DNA of 64,000 bases, taken from NCBI GenBank assembly GCA_963921425.1, contig OY992836.1:10323304-10387303 (forward strand), written 5' to 3'. Below, in pieces: positions 1 through 11,877 of the stretch. Source of the stretch: Dryas octopetala (lineage: Eukaryota; Streptophyta; Magnoliopsida; Rosales; Rosaceae). The notes under the pieces are model-generated. The model saw only the letters and a program-made list of their open reading frames with translations, ran no database searches and was not told the DNA's origin. A program made the translations under genes and the position numbers. Numbering within the stretch: position 1 is the first letter of the stretch; each line of letters begins with the position of its first letter.

Positions 1-229
1 ATACCAATAGCCTCGTCACCAAAGCTTCACCATTTTTCTACCAATAGCCTCGTCATTTATGGCGGAAATAAATATCGATAATTCCGAAATATACTGAAAT
101 ATAAATTTATAATTCCGATTATACTGGTAATCAGTTCGATAATTTATAACAAAGTTGAAATACCAAAAATTTTCAGTGTTGAATCGGTAAGGGCATTTAC
201 AGATTTGAACCGACCGATAGGCAGCCCTA
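1..229. mobile_element. Right end of a hAT-like non-autonomous element (cut by window edge)
   Basis: The stretch is AT-rich and ends in short ACCGA-type motifs followed by GCAGCCCTA near 221-229. That matches the right end of the better-defined element at 38783-39416, which also ends in CAGCCCTA. The left end lies outside the window, so no target duplication can be checked. A tandem copy of 'accaatagcctcgtca' opens the window (about 2-53). Family membership is inferred from the end motif only. Confidence 0.3.
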
Positions 230-1242
230 GTCATATACGTTTGAGCTAGCACCAGGATTTGTCGAGAAGATTGACTACATGCACAATTGAGACCACTTAC
301 CAAAAGAAAAATGTGTGAACAAAAATCCCAATCTATCATAAATTCTATAAATTGAAAGAACATTTGCATACACTTGTTATATGCAAAAAAAAAAAAAAAA
401 AAAAAAATCTATTCACCTAGATTCTAGCCGACAGTCAAATTCTTTTTTAAACTTACTTCTAAGGACAAAGATTTGAGTAAAAAACAAAATTAACCGTGCT
501 GCTACCCCCTAGCATGGTGGCTGTCATATATGGAAATCAAGCATGGAGGTTGTGATTTTCCATGGTAGTCACCTTTAAAAAAATGAAAGAAGAAAAGAAA
601 GGAATTAAGGATGGAAGGACACCCACAATCGCCATCGAAGATTCAGATATGATCGTATAATTAATTAGTAAGTGCAGGACCGAAGGCCCTTGACTATGAC
701 ATTTTCTAGTCATACAAGAGATTTTGTGGTTGAAGTTGGTCGATCGTAGTACATTGCAACGTCAAAATGATGTGCCTCAATGTAAATTTTGTTCTTAGCT
801 AAAATTCTTGTCACCATCATTATAAACGATACGTTACAATGATTGATTCGGATCCTTTGCCTTGAATTTATATATGTACATTTTTTTTTTCTGCTTATTT
901 ATATTTAATTTTTCATTTTAACAATGTATTTATTATTCAAGGTAAATTTTAATTTCTCGTACTGTTGATTATAACCACCTTCGATCACTTTGTTTTTATT
1001 AACTACGACTTTTAAAGGAGTGATGATTCAAACTAGCTACAACATTCTAGATCTCTTTAGAATAGATCGATGCATGACAAACTAATGGACATGCTTTTCC
1101 AAGTAGATGACTCATTAAAGCTCAATATCACAAATAGGCACCTTATCTTTTTCTGGCATATTCTTTTTTTTTTTTTTGGCCAGGCTTTTTCTAGCATATT
1201 CAAATTAACTGATCAACCAATTAAACTTTGGGTCAACATGAT
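230..1242. other. Intergenic, no gene seen
   Basis: AT-rich sequence with a poly(A) run near 386-407 and no reading frame resembling a known protein. It is the region downstream of the glycosyltransferase gene, which is on the minus strand. Confidence 0.6.
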
Positions 1243-2646
1243 TCAAACCTCATGCATATGCTTTTCCAAGTAATGCACACAACTGTCCATGTATCTATCA
1301 TGGAGGTCCTTGTCTTTGAATAGTACACTATACTCTTTTGCTCCATCCCTGTACGTCTTCCCCTCCTCATCCACCACGACCAAATTCAGCGACTCTGCCA
1401 ACGAGTTCTTAGTAAACGATCCATTTTCTTCGTCTCTCGGTACCGCAATCCCAATCTTCTTGTCCCAAAACCTAGCAATTAGCCCTTGGTCATACATGAA
1501 GGGCAACATGATAAGAGGCCGCCCATATTGGAGTGCCTCTATGAGTGAACTCCAACCGCAATGAGTCAAGAAACCCCCGACCGAATCGTGTGCCAAAATT
1601 TTGGGCTGAGGTGCCCAAGTTGTCCAAACAAGTCCACGACCTTTGGTTCGGTCCTCGAACCCATCTGGCAGCTTCACTGAAGAGCCAATGGGCCACCTAA
1701 GGGCCCAAAAGAATGGCAACCCAGATAGTTCTAGCCCAAGAGCCAAGTCAGTGAAGTCTTGTTGACTAAGATTAAGCTCACTTCCAAGTGCAATGTAGAC
1801 CACAGTCTCTTTCTCTTGCTTGTCCAACCACTCACCAATTACAGACCAGCTGCTATCTCCCTTGTCTTCACTAGCTTGCACCAACGGTGGCAATAAACCC
1901 GCTGGAAGCACAGTTTTTCTGTGCAGCTCTTGAAGCAAATCAAGCCACTCTCCCTCGATCTCTCTACAGCTTCGAATGAGATAGACTTGACAACCTTGGA
2001 CCGTAGACTCCAAACGAAACCAATCTGAAACGCCAGAAGCGTTCTCTTCCATACGCTCGAACATCTGTTGGGACTCGTAAGGCCTAAAACACAATTCCGA
2101 AGGAAAAGGAATCCACTTTGGAGGGACAGTAAATTGGTCGGGCTTTGTTCTTAGACCATAGCGGCCTAACACATCCTTTTCCGTGGGTCCAAAGAAACAC
2201 AAAGAAGACGCATTGAAAATACTGAAATGGGCTCGTGAAACGCCTAACTTGGTAGCTATGGGTGGCAACCAGTAAGGGGCAAAGTCATGAATAATCCAAT
2301 CCGGAGTTTGAGTTTGTAGGAAAGTAGAAATACCTGCTTCCAGTCCGTCGTGTGCTATTTTGAGAAATGGGATTAGGTCGTATGGCACGTCCATGGTGGC
2401 CTCTGCATTTTCGGGGAGGTTTTCGACACGTGGCAGTGGGATTTGGACTAAATGAATGAGAGGGGTTAAGTTTGGAGGGATTTTTGGGAGGCGTTGGATG
2501 TTTCTTGGGGTTGATATGAAGGAGACCTTGTGGCCTCTTCGAGCTATGTGTTTGGCAACCTCGAGAAATGGGATTATGTGGCCAAAGGCTAGCCATGGGA
2601 ACAAGGCTACGTGAAGCTTCTTAGGCTCATCAGTCATGGAGCTCAT
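1243..2646 (-). CDS. UDP-glycosyltransferase, UGT91-like (putative rhamnosyl/sugar-sugar transferase)
   Basis: Intronless gene for a 467-residue family-1 (GT1) UDP-sugar glycosyltransferase, the usual length for plant UGTs; presumably cytosolic. The N-terminal acceptor domain has the catalytic histidine in FGHIIPF (His23) and the activating aspartate in IIHDFAP (Asp121). The C-terminal PSPG box, about residues 346-389, runs from WAPQPKI through THCGWSS to MLPFMYDQ and binds the UDP-sugar. The openings [10 protein letters not shown] and PRNIQRLP are typical of the UGT91 clade, often annotated as UDP-rhamnose:rhamnosyltransferase and including enzymes that extend sugar chains on flavonoids or terpenoids. 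The final Gln of the PSPG box is common in UDP-glucose users, so the donor cannot be assigned. The first ATG (2646) is taken as start; a second ATG nine bases on (2637) is possible. The frame is intact. Confidence 0.93.
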   Translation of the reverse strand: MSSMTDEPKKLHVALFPWLAFGHIIPFLEVAKHIARRGHKVSFISTPRNIQRLPKIPPNLTPLIHLVQIPLPRVENLPENAEATMDVPYDLIPFLKIAHDGLEAGISTFLQTQTPDWIIHDFAPYWLPPIATKLGVSRAHFSIFNASSLCFFGPTEKDVLGRYGLRTKPDQFTVPPKWIPFPSELCFRPYESQQMFERMEENASGVSDWFRLESTVQGCQVYLIRSCREIEGEWLDLLQELHRKTVLPAGLLPPLVQASEDKGDSSWSVIGEWLDKQEKETVVYIALGSELNLSQQDFTDLALGLELSGLPFFWALRWPIGSSVKLPDGFEDRTKGRGLVWTTWAPQPKILAHDSVGGFLTHCGWSSLIEALQYGRPLIMLPFMYDQGLIARFWDKKIGIAVPRDEENGSFTKNSLAESLNLVVVDEEGKTYRDGAKEYSVLFKDKDLHDRYMDSCVHYLEKHMHEV

Positions 2647-2710
2647 GGTGGAGGATTGGAGGCTCTCTTACTCTCTTGTGTTGTGCTCAGTTTAGCCTCT
2701 ATTTCTTGTG

Positions 2711-2717
2711 TTTTATA
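2711..2717 (-). promoter_or_regulatory. TATA box of the UGT gene
   Basis: On the minus strand this reads TATAAAA, 65-71 bases upstream of the ATG at 2646, a normal spacing for a plant core promoter with a short leader. No other candidate lies closer. Confidence 0.6.
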
Positions 2718-3979
2718 GGCGCAATTAAGTAGATGTCGTTTTAAAAAATGATAATAATTATTACAGGTATATACATCTTTCGTGAAATCGTGATGAGACA
2801 GGTACACATAGAGATTCCATTGTAAGAAAGTTTTTCTCATCGCTTACGTAATGCATTGTTATTTCGGCCACTGAGTCGTGTCCTCAATTAAGAAGTTGAA
2901 TTGAGGTTTAACGGCCAAGTAGCGACGTTTATCGTCAAATCAGCCATCATGAACTTATTTGCTTTGTTATTGGCATTGTCGGTGGCCACGACAATCTTTT
3001 CCTCACGCACCAACAGGAAAAAGAAAAAACTACGATCTTTAATTTTCTTATTTAGTATCATCAATAAAAAAAATTAAATTTAATATTTGTGAGAAATTAT
3101 TGTGTATAATTATAACACCATCATGTATTGTAATTAATTTAATTACGTATTGTGATATGAGTAGATGTTATTATTACAATATACATTTTTACAAGTACAA
3201 ACTTGTTATCCACCTATATATACATTAATTATACCACGTGATAGTGTGATACAACATCTACCAACTCGTCCCGATTCTTACATACTACTCCGGTCCCTAT
3301 TCAAGCAAATTGTTCCATCTCTATCTCAACTCTCAGCCATTAATTGCATGTGTTTGAACAGCTGTGGTGTAGCTTTTATAAACTTGTAGATAACACAAAT
3401 ATATGGTGACACTGTGACTGGTTGTTTGCAGGGTTGGTAGGACTGACAAGTTGTTAGGCTATTAGAGAATTGGATATGGAAAATTCTATCATATGAATAA
3501 TGCATATAACATACAAATATATTTTTATCCATTCAAACTCGACATGTACATTTATTTTCCTACTTGGAGTATAAATTTTTCCACACTTAAATTTATGTTT
3601 AGGTCATTCGATGTTCATATATATCATAGACAAACTCATTCTATATATAATCAATAGTACTAGATTAAACAAATTTGATCACTCAAATAATATGTTATAG
3701 TACTAATGTACGTCAGTATCAAAATCTAATAAATGAAGTTCAGCAAAGGTTCAAATTTGAATAAAACCAAATTTGGTAAATACAAGGTCAAAGCTACGTA
3801 CTAACACATATTTTGGCAACATGGAAGATCACACAATTAAGTGTTTACCGAAACATCAACACCAATTAAGGAACTTTGATATCCTGCATCATCTCAATAG
3901 TACTTCTACTTCTACTTCTACATACTTTACAACAATGAAAGCACAAAGTTCTTGCCTGAACATCAGCTACAAGGAGTTG
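2718..3979. other. Intergenic, no gene seen
   Basis: AT-rich spacer between the UGT promoter and the MULE. Short reading frames here show no protein similarity that I recognise. A short TCTACT microsatellite-like run lies near 3902-3920. Confidence 0.6.
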
Positions 3980-3988
3980 CTAATTAAG

Positions 3989-4200
3989 GGATAAGGATCC
4001 TCTGCCAGGGTCTCTCTACCAGGTTTGTACCAGGTTTTTGATCTTGGCCATTGAAAGGATCCAATGGTCATCACAACACCATATTTTCAAGGCCCACTTA
4101 CCATAATTTTAAAACCCACCTTTATTTATCTTTTCACATCAAACGTACAATACAAAATACAAAATACAGTACAACCGTGTTTCATTGGTGTTTTGGCTTC
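3989..4200 (+). repeat. Left terminal inverted repeat of the MULE
   Basis: Pairs with 9301-9508 in inverse orientation. Identity is near perfect to about 4183 (ending GTTTCAT) and then drops. Just inside, a 13-14-bp unit containing 'ccgcgtttggctt' is repeated near 4197-4227; that repeat is absent from the right end. The repeat probably carries the element's promoter and transposase-binding sites. Confidence 0.9.
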
Positions 4201-4943
4201 CCGCGTTTGGCTTCCCGCGTTTGGCTTCTCACTTTTTCCTCTGTACGAACCAATGACATCAAAGCTTCAAGTGCTTCTCTACTAAGTCTTCAACTAGTGC
4301 ATAATTCCTTTTTCTCTTCAACTCTAAATTTATTTATTTTTTTATTGGATCTTTTTGAGGTATGTCTCTGTTTTATTTCTTCTACATGGGTTGCAATCAT
4401 AAATCAATGAATTCTTTCTATTAGAATATGTGTTTGGATGCTAGGAATATCTTTCTTTTTTTTCTTTATTGTAACTTATATGTGTCTCTCAATATGATTT
4501 ATCCTCTTTGATATCTAAGAAATAGAATACAAATCTAAGTGAGATAGTTATGATGAGACTATGAATTCGATTTTGATTTTGATTTTGGTTTTTTGGTTTT
4601 TTGGTTTTTTCTTAGAAGGGTTACTTTTTTTATGTATAGTTTCTTAGAATTCCTAGTAAAAGAATATAGGCAAGAAAGCAAATTGAAGGATATATACATG
4701 TTTGTAATTATTACAATACAACAAGTCATAAAAGATCTTAGGAATGCATTTTTATTGTTTCGACCAAAAAAAGAAGAAGAAGTTTTCATGTTTCAAGGTC
4801 GTGACTTGCTTCTTGGAGTTCTTTTATTTGTAATGTTTAGTTGTTATGCTCTCATACTTGCTGGCTTTTCTTTTATATGTTGTTCTATCCACAATACATG
4901 TTTTTCTATAATGCAGATACTACTATTTGATATCTCAATTGAA

Positions 4944-7123
4944 ATGAGTAATTCAATGACCACTGACAACATTGATGGAGATGATGATTTATGTGATTTA
5001 GATTGGAAACCAAGATGTGGAATGGAGTTCGATTCTCAAGAAACAGCCTATAATTTTTATAATGACTATGGGAGGAAAATAGGGTTTTCCATAAGGAAAG
5101 ACAACCAAAACAAGAATAAAACAACAGGTGAAGTCACTTCAAGAGTTTATTTTTGTTGGAAGGAGGGTTTTCGATCTAAAGATAAGCGGGATCACATGGT
5201 TAAAAACCCAAGAGCAGAGACAAGGACAGGGTGCGGTGCTCAAATGGTTATCAAGTTCAATAGATCAAATGGTAAGTATTTTGTACATCATTTTGTTGAG
5301 CAACACAACCATCCTCTTGTAAAACCAGAGTGTGCACACATGCTACCATCTCAACGAAAATTACATGGCTCACAAGCTATTCAAGTAGATTTAGCAGAAG
5401 AATCTGGGATCTCGCTTCGTTCTACATATGAGTTAATGGGCAGGCAAGCTGGAGGAAGAGAGTCTCTAGGGTATACAAAAATAGATCAAAAGAACTATCT
5501 TCGATCAAAGAGGCAGAGCAAATTGGCATATGGTGAAGCAGGCAGCTTGTTGAAATATTTTCAAAATCAGACACTTGAAAATCCATCATTTTTTTATGCT
5601 GTACAATTGGACAGTGAGGAGTTAATAACTAATATTTTCTGGGCAGATGCTAGAATGATAATTGACTATGGCCATTTCGGTGATGTTGTTTCATTTGATA
5701 CAACCTATAAAACTAACCGAGCAGGCCGCCCATTTGGTGTGTTTGTTGGACTGAATCACCATCGAGAGATTGTAGTTTTTGGGGCAGCATTGATGTATGA
5801 TGAAACTGTTGATTCTTTTATTTGGCTATTTGAAACATTTTTGGAGGCAATGTCCAAGAAGGCTCCAAAAACCATTTTCACAGATCAAGATCCTGCAATG
5901 GCAAAAGCTATTCCAATTGTGATGCCAGACACATACCATAGGCTTTGCACATGGCATATAATGCAAAATGCCATCAAGCATTTAAAATTCAAGGGTTCCA
6001 ATGGGGTGAGAAACATCCTTATAAAGCTTATGAATGAATATGAAGAGGAGGATGAATTTCAAGCTACTTGGGATGCAATTCTTGAGGAGTACAAAGTGTT
6101 TGATAACCCATGGTTGAAAAGCATATATGAGGTGAGGAAAAAATGGGCTATGACATATGTGAAGTGGGCATGGTCAGGAGGAGCAAAAACCACCCAACTT
6201 AGTGAGTGCTTTAATGCTAGCATAAAAGAGTACTTGAACTCAGACCATAATTTGCTGCAATTTTTCATGCATTTTGACAGGGTGCTTAATGATAAAAGGT
6301 ATAAAGAGTACCAAGCTGAGTATGAGTTGTGTTATAAAAATCCACAAGTGAGAGTTCCTGCTATGATGGTTAAACAAGCAGGTGATACTTATACCAAATC
6401 AATATTTGAGGAATTTCAAAAGCAGTATGGAGAGTCTCTTGATTTACAAATAAAAAACATTGATAATCATGGTGAAGATATTGTGTATACAGTTTTTTCA
6501 CCTTATGGTGGCTTTAGAGAACGACAAGTAAAGAGGAAAAGAGATTCAAACATCTCTTGTAGTTGTAGATCATTTGAGATGAAAGGTATTTTGTGCAGTC
6601 ACGCCATAAAAATCCTTCGAGAGGTCATGGGCATTCTAGAGATTCCTAGTCAGTATATTCTTAAAAGATGGACACGAAAGGCAAGAGCTGAAAGTGTACA
6701 AGATATGCATGGGAAGGACATTCAAGCGGATGCTAAGTTGCAACAAACTTCTCGATATAGATCTTTGTGTCACACATTTACAAGGATATCATCTAGGGCT
6801 GCCGAAAATGAAGATGCATATAGTATGGCCCTTAGTTATGCACACAATTTGAGCAAGATGATTGAAGACGTGCTAAGTTTAAAAATTGATGGTCAAGTGC
6901 AAGATAAAAATGAAGGCTCTTCTCCCATTATCAATGCTCATGGTGTTCATTGTTTGGATGATGTAAATGTTGTCCGAGCAAAAGGAGTAAAGAAAAGAGA
7001 GACTTGTCGAGGAAGAAGACGAATCAAAAGTGCATTAGAGAAAGCTTTAGCTAAAAAGAAACGAACATCAACCTCTCTTTTGTCAAAGGTAAAGTTGTGC
7101 TTTAAAAAGAAAATACAGTCTAC

Positions 7124-7159
<36 letters not shown>

Positions 7160-7752
7160 TAGTCATGACTATTATATATACACTAGTCATGACAGTTATA
7201 TAGTCATGATTGTTATAAGAAATGCTTGCAATTGTATATAATTATGTTCATTATATTATACAGGAATCACTTAGTTGTAAACAGAAATCTACAGCAGAAA
7301 ATTATGTTCCTACTCCTCCATTACCTTCTAGCCAATGTCATCCACCATTTTACCCTACAAATTTGGTGAGTGCTTATGAATTTATTATGTATATTTGTAT
7401 CTTTATGATGTCGATAATGGTTCTTTATGTTATTTTCCATAGTCACAGGAGTATGACATGCATAATTCAATACCATGGATGGCAAATGAAGAACCTCAAT
7501 GTACTACCTTTCAAGCATTACTTCAAACTAACCCCACTGCATATGCCTTTGCATATCACAATTTGCAAGCTTCGAATGACATTCCTTCTAGTCAAGTATG
7601 TGTTAAGATGTATTTCAAATACTTTATATTATTTGGTTAAGTGTGAGATATATTTTTTTGCCTACAATTTCATAACTTTTCCAACAAATATTTTGTAGGA
7701 TTTAGATTTGAATGCAACTGATGAAGGACCAATGCCTTCAAGTTCTTATTAA
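4944..7752 (+). CDS. FAR1-related / MULE transposase (4 exons)
   Basis: Joined exons 4944-7088, 7264-7365, 7443-7595 and 7699-7752 give 817 residues, all with GT/AG introns in phase 0. Domains in order: FAR1 DNA-binding zinc region (about 26-125, with TGCGAQM and ending VEQHNHPL); MULE/DDE transposase core (about 225-430, with FDTTYKTN near 250, TDQDPAM near 313, RLCTWHIMQNA near 333, and a candidate acidic third residue in SECFNASIKEYL near 420); SWIM zinc finger (about 537-553, CSCRSF...CSHAI). FAR1/FHY3-family proteins are transcription factors domesticated from MULE transposases. Here the gene sits between intact inverted repeats, so transposase is the better call. The frame is open upstream of 4944 but has no ATG in a good position, and a splice acceptor at about 4916 (TAATGCAG) suggests a 5' leader intron. 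The exact third acceptor could also be 7449. Confidence 0.88.
7123..7159. repeat. (TA)n(CA)n microsatellite in transposase intron 1
   Basis: About nine TA followed by nine to ten CA dinucleotides, immediately after the first coding exon. A partial repeat of 'cactagtcatgac' follows at 7158-7205. Confidence 0.85.
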
Positions 7753-9300
7753 ATTCTTTTGCTTGTCTACTCCACTGTAAGTCGAGTTGAACTTTGAGTG
7801 TCAATTAAGCAAAATTTTTACCTGTTTCAGCTGCATTAATTTTAATTTTAGAGTATCCTAATTATGTATTAAAGGATTTTTTCTTAAAAAAAAAAAACTG
7901 ATTATTATTATTTATTATGATGCAGGGTTGTTGTCTTTAATACTGTTTGGCTTGAGCAGTAGATTATATCTTGGAGGGCCATGGTTGGAATGTGATTTTG
8001 TATAGAACTGGTTGTTTCATTTGTGCATCCTTCAGAGTAGCAACCTTAATACCCATTCAGAGCAACACCTTGTATCAAAGCATATCACCTTGTAGAATTG
8101 GTTATTGGAAATCTGTTTCAGTTGGCTTCACATTTTGTGTTCTACCTGGAATTCTTAAACTTGTGATAATATGACCAATTTCAGTTTAGTAGCTTGGCAT
8201 CTCACTGAACTTTCTTGAATTTGTTTAACTTTGTTGATGTTTTTCAATCTAGTCTCTCTTTTTATACAAAAAGTCTCAAACTTGAATTCCATCTACATAT
8301 GTTGATGTACAAGAATTGGAAAGTGTATTTGGTATGGACAACCCTTTTTTGAAGAGTAGTGGATTTAAATTTAAGGTTCACTTTGAAGAGAACTAACAGA
8401 ACACAAATTTTGGAAAATACATATATACTGTAATTCATCATTTCTTTTACATGTTACAAGTACAAAAAATCTCATACTTGAGTTTCATCCACGTATAAAC
8501 AACTAAAACAATAGCCATCCACAGGATCTTAAAAAATTTAGCACTCTTCATATATGGTATTGAAATAGCCATCTCTGAACAGCATAATTCCATGGTAGTA
8601 GTTTCACATCTTCTTGAAAGAAAATCCATTCATAAACTGCATAAACAATATTAGAACATGAGGCCAATTGCAAAGGATACAAATTTCTCAAAAAGCTCAA
8701 TATATAAGTCATAATAGACAAAAACATGTAATTTCACAATAGTCACAATTAAGTAAAAATATCTCACATCCCAAATTCTACATAAGACAGTGAAAGAGTA
8801 CTTAAGAATAAAATTTTCAATTGCACTCGGTGGATACTAATGCATTAACTACCTAAAATTAACGAAAATAAATAAATATTGAAATAGATTAATCAGATGC
8901 TTGCTTCTATTGTTTAACACATTGCTTCTATGCATCGGAATTCCAAAAATAAATTTTGGGAGAGGAAAGAGGATAAATAATCAAATAAATATGAGAAAAA
9001 AAAATGATTCAACAAAACCTACTACAAGAAAAATTGGATTCAGGTTACAAAATTACTCTCAACAATCAAAATCATATAAACATTAGGCAACCCATTAACC
9101 AAATAACAAAAAAAAAATGGCAGTTGGGTTTTAAAATCATGCCTCTATGGACGGTGAACAGAGAGGAGATGAAAGCTTGAGAGAATACCCAAAACTTTCA
9201 AATTCTTAGATCTGGGAGACGAGATGAAGGGGACAGAAGTTGAGATTAGAGAGTGAGACAGAGAAGCGATGGAAGGGGAAAATGGTGATCGACCAGGGAA
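7753..9300 (+). other. 3' untranslated and non-coding interior of the MULE
   Basis: AT-rich sequence after the transposase stop codon. No second gene comparable to maize mudrB is visible, and the short frames are not conserved-looking. It probably contains the 3' UTR and the internal flank of the right inverted repeat. Confidence 0.5.
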
Positions 9301-9508
9301 GCCAAACATATGAAACACGGTTGTACTGTATTTTGTATTTTGTATTGTACGTTTGATGTGAAAAGATAAATAAAGGTGGGTTTTAAAATTATGGTAAGTG
9401 GGCCTTGAAAATATGGTGTTGTGATGACCATTGGATCCTTTCAATGGCCAAGATCAAAAGTCTGGTACAATCCTGGTAGAGAGACCCTGGCAGAGGATCC
9501 TTATATCC
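9301..9508 (-). repeat. Right terminal inverted repeat of the MULE
   Basis: Inverse copy of 3989 to about 4200, ending ...GGATCCTTATATCC directly against the CTAATTAAG target duplication at 9509-9517. Confidence 0.9.
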
Positions 9509-9517
9509 CTAATTAAG

Positions 9518-10592
9518 ATGCCTCTCTATGTCTAGACTGGTCTTATCACTGTGCTGGGATATTCATCTTTTCCACTCTGAAAGGATGGAAGAAAACAGTG
9601 AATCACATAATGAATAACAAATAAATCTAAAGATAGCAAGTTGGATAAGAGTTGGTAATTAACGCATGAATTATTCTGAAGGAATTACCATTATCACGTA
9701 TTACAAGCAGGCCATGTTTTCTATTTGTGTTTCTTCCCCCTGGAACATGCACTGACCTACAGAAGGCATAACAACTCTTGAAAGAGCATAGCGAAAATTG
9801 ATAAAATATACTAAATAGCGAGAATTGAAAATATACTAAAGAGCATAACAACTCTTGAAAGAGCATAAATATACTAAATAGCGAAAATTGATAAAATAAG
9901 TTGCATTTGTTTTTTTGGACGAAACCCCTTGCTTCCAAAATAATTAAGTTGCATTTGGTTATTAATTTCACATAAAACCAACCTCAGTGAGACATTCATA
10001 GAAAGTAAGGATTTTGTATAACTTAACATACACTAATTAATATGTAAAAATATTTTGTTATCACTAAATTATTTTCAAAAAACGTTATTTCTAATTTTAT
10101 AGTTAGATATCTCATATCATCAATTCATCATCACTTAAGGAATGAGAATGGAATGAAAATGGGAATAAGTAAAGATGTCTAGTTTGTGGTACGACCCATT
10201 GCCATGTCTAGTTTGTGGTACGGGACTCAAGGTCTGAATTTGTGGTACGGGACCCATTGCGCAACAAACAAGAGTAGGGATATGTAGGCACTACAACTTA
10301 GCTGTGAAAAAGCCACTTTCAAATTAGGCAAAGCCCCAATCTTCAAATCTAAAACTTGATATGCTCCAAATCAAGAACTTGAAGCTCAACTATGCAGTCA
10401 CAAAGTTTAGAAGTTTTCATTGCAAAAATAAAGTGAATTGAAAACAAAACACACCTCAAATTATGCACAATTGAATCTTAAATTATGCAGTCACAAATAG
10501 ATACAAATAGATATAAATATAGAGGCATCTGTATTCTTGTATGCCAAAATAGATGCCACAAACTATCATTATAGTATGAAGGAACAAACTTA
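9518..10592. other. Intergenic with local direct repeats
   Basis: No gene is seen. Between about 9767 and 9900 the phrases 'cataacaactcttgaaagag' and 'tactaaatagcg' recur two to three times, a small scrambled duplication. 'gtctagtttgtggtacg' is repeated at about 10176 and 10206. Confidence 0.5.
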
Positions 10593-11877
10593 GGGGGGTG
10601 TATTCAATTAAGATTTTAATGGATTTTTATGGAATTGAAAAGTCTGATGGTATATTCAATTAAGATTTTTAAAGAGTCCATTAAAATTTGATGGTATTCA
10701 AATAAGACTTTTAAAAAGTCTATAAAAGTCTGTAGGTATTCAATTAAGACTTTTAAAAAGTCTATAAAAGTTTGTAGGTATTCAATCAAGACTTTTAAAG
10801 AGTCAATTAAAGTTTGACGGTATTGAAAAAGTTATTAATAAACAGTGAAGTTTGATGGAGTTTGGAGTATATATGAAGTATAAATACCAATTCTTCAATC
10901 CCAAGAGCAACAACGAGAGAATGCTAATCAATGGAGAACTAATATAGCTTCAGCTATGTGGGGAGATGTCGGGCATGCTGATCATAATGAGAATTGAAAG
11001 ATTTAAAAACAATTTATGTTATGATTTTTTAATTTAGATCTAGAGACATGGTTAATTTAGATGCAATTACATGTCAATTGCTTTCATCCAGCTGAACCAC
11101 CATTTTTTTTTCTTTTTTTAAGTTTGTTATTTTTCTTGTTTTTTCCCACAATTAATCATATTCATCATAGACATAGTTAACAAATAGATGGTCATGCATC
11201 TTGATTTTTCCTTGTGTACCTAATGGCTGCACCCGACTTGATGTCTATCATTATCAACTTGACCATTCTTGCTCTACATTGTGCTTTTGTTTTGTTTTAA
11301 AGATTATTTCCCTATTAATGGGGCTAATTTGTAAGAGACCCTATCATTGCCATTAAGCCAGGGTGCATGGCTGGTCTTTTTATTTGTGAAGTTTGACAAA
11401 GAGAATAGGGGTAAAATAATGATTTTACTATATTTTTTCGGAGTGTAATGAAGAGCTCAATTTTGATTCAAATAGTTCCTACATACTTTTCTATTCATTA
11501 TTTTGATGTAAGGAAAAATTTAGGATGAAAGAGGAGGACTAACAAATAAATCACAAAGTTGAAAGAGATCACACGACTTCTTCAATAGATTTGTTACAGT
11601 CCTCCCCTATTTGTTACAAAAAATATCCGAGAAATTTTAAAATAAACAATAAAAAACTCTATTAAACTCTATCAAAGTTATTAGAAATCTATAAAAATCC
11701 ATCAAAGTCAATGAAAATAGTTAGGCAAACTCTGTTAAAACTCTATGCAGAATTCTGCCAAAGTCTGTGTGGAGTTTATGAAAGTCATTTAAAATCTATC
11801 AACTCTACCAAAGTCAATGACTTTTAAAAATTCTATCAAAATCCATTAAAATCCTAATTGAATACACTTTCCTAAGT
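10593..11877. mobile_element. Degenerate non-autonomous TIR element
   Basis: The left end (TTAGGGGGGTGTATTCAATT, then AAGATTTTAATGGATTT) is mirrored at the right end (AAATCCATTAAAATCC, then TAATTGAATACACTTTCCTAA). The flanks just inside carry several diverged copies of 'ggtattcaattaagacttttaaaaagt' words (10665-10840) and their complements (11640-11840). No coding capacity and no clear target duplication were found, so superfamily and exact borders are uncertain. Confidence 0.5.

Larger units (their letters stand above)
3989..9508 (+). mobile_element. Complete Mutator-like DNA transposon (MULE) with FAR1-type transposase
   Basis: A 5,520-bp element bounded by the perfect 9-bp direct repeat CTAATTAAG at 3980-3988 and 9509-9517, the size of target duplication Mutator elements make. 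Its ends are long inverted repeats (3989 to about 4200, and 9301-9508) that begin GGATAAGGATCC and GGATATAAGGATCC. By eye they differ by only a 2-bp indel and about three substitutions over the first 195 bp. Between them lies one gene, a FAR1/MULE-domain protein with intact frame. Autonomous MULEs with FAR1-like transposases (the Jittery/FAR1 group) are established in plants. High end identity, perfect duplication and an open transposase frame point to recent insertion and possible activity, which is an inference. Confidence 0.9.

Noticed and set aside
4051..4410. A 119-codon frame in the left MULE end, mirrored by a similar one at 9145-9444
   Set aside because: The mirror image simply reflects the inverted repeats; there is no protein-like pattern.
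4593..4943. Upstream extension of the transposase frame
   Set aside because: It begins at TTG rather than ATG, is hydrophobic nonsense, and contains a splice acceptor near 4916. The FAR1 region starts cleanly after the ATG at 4944.
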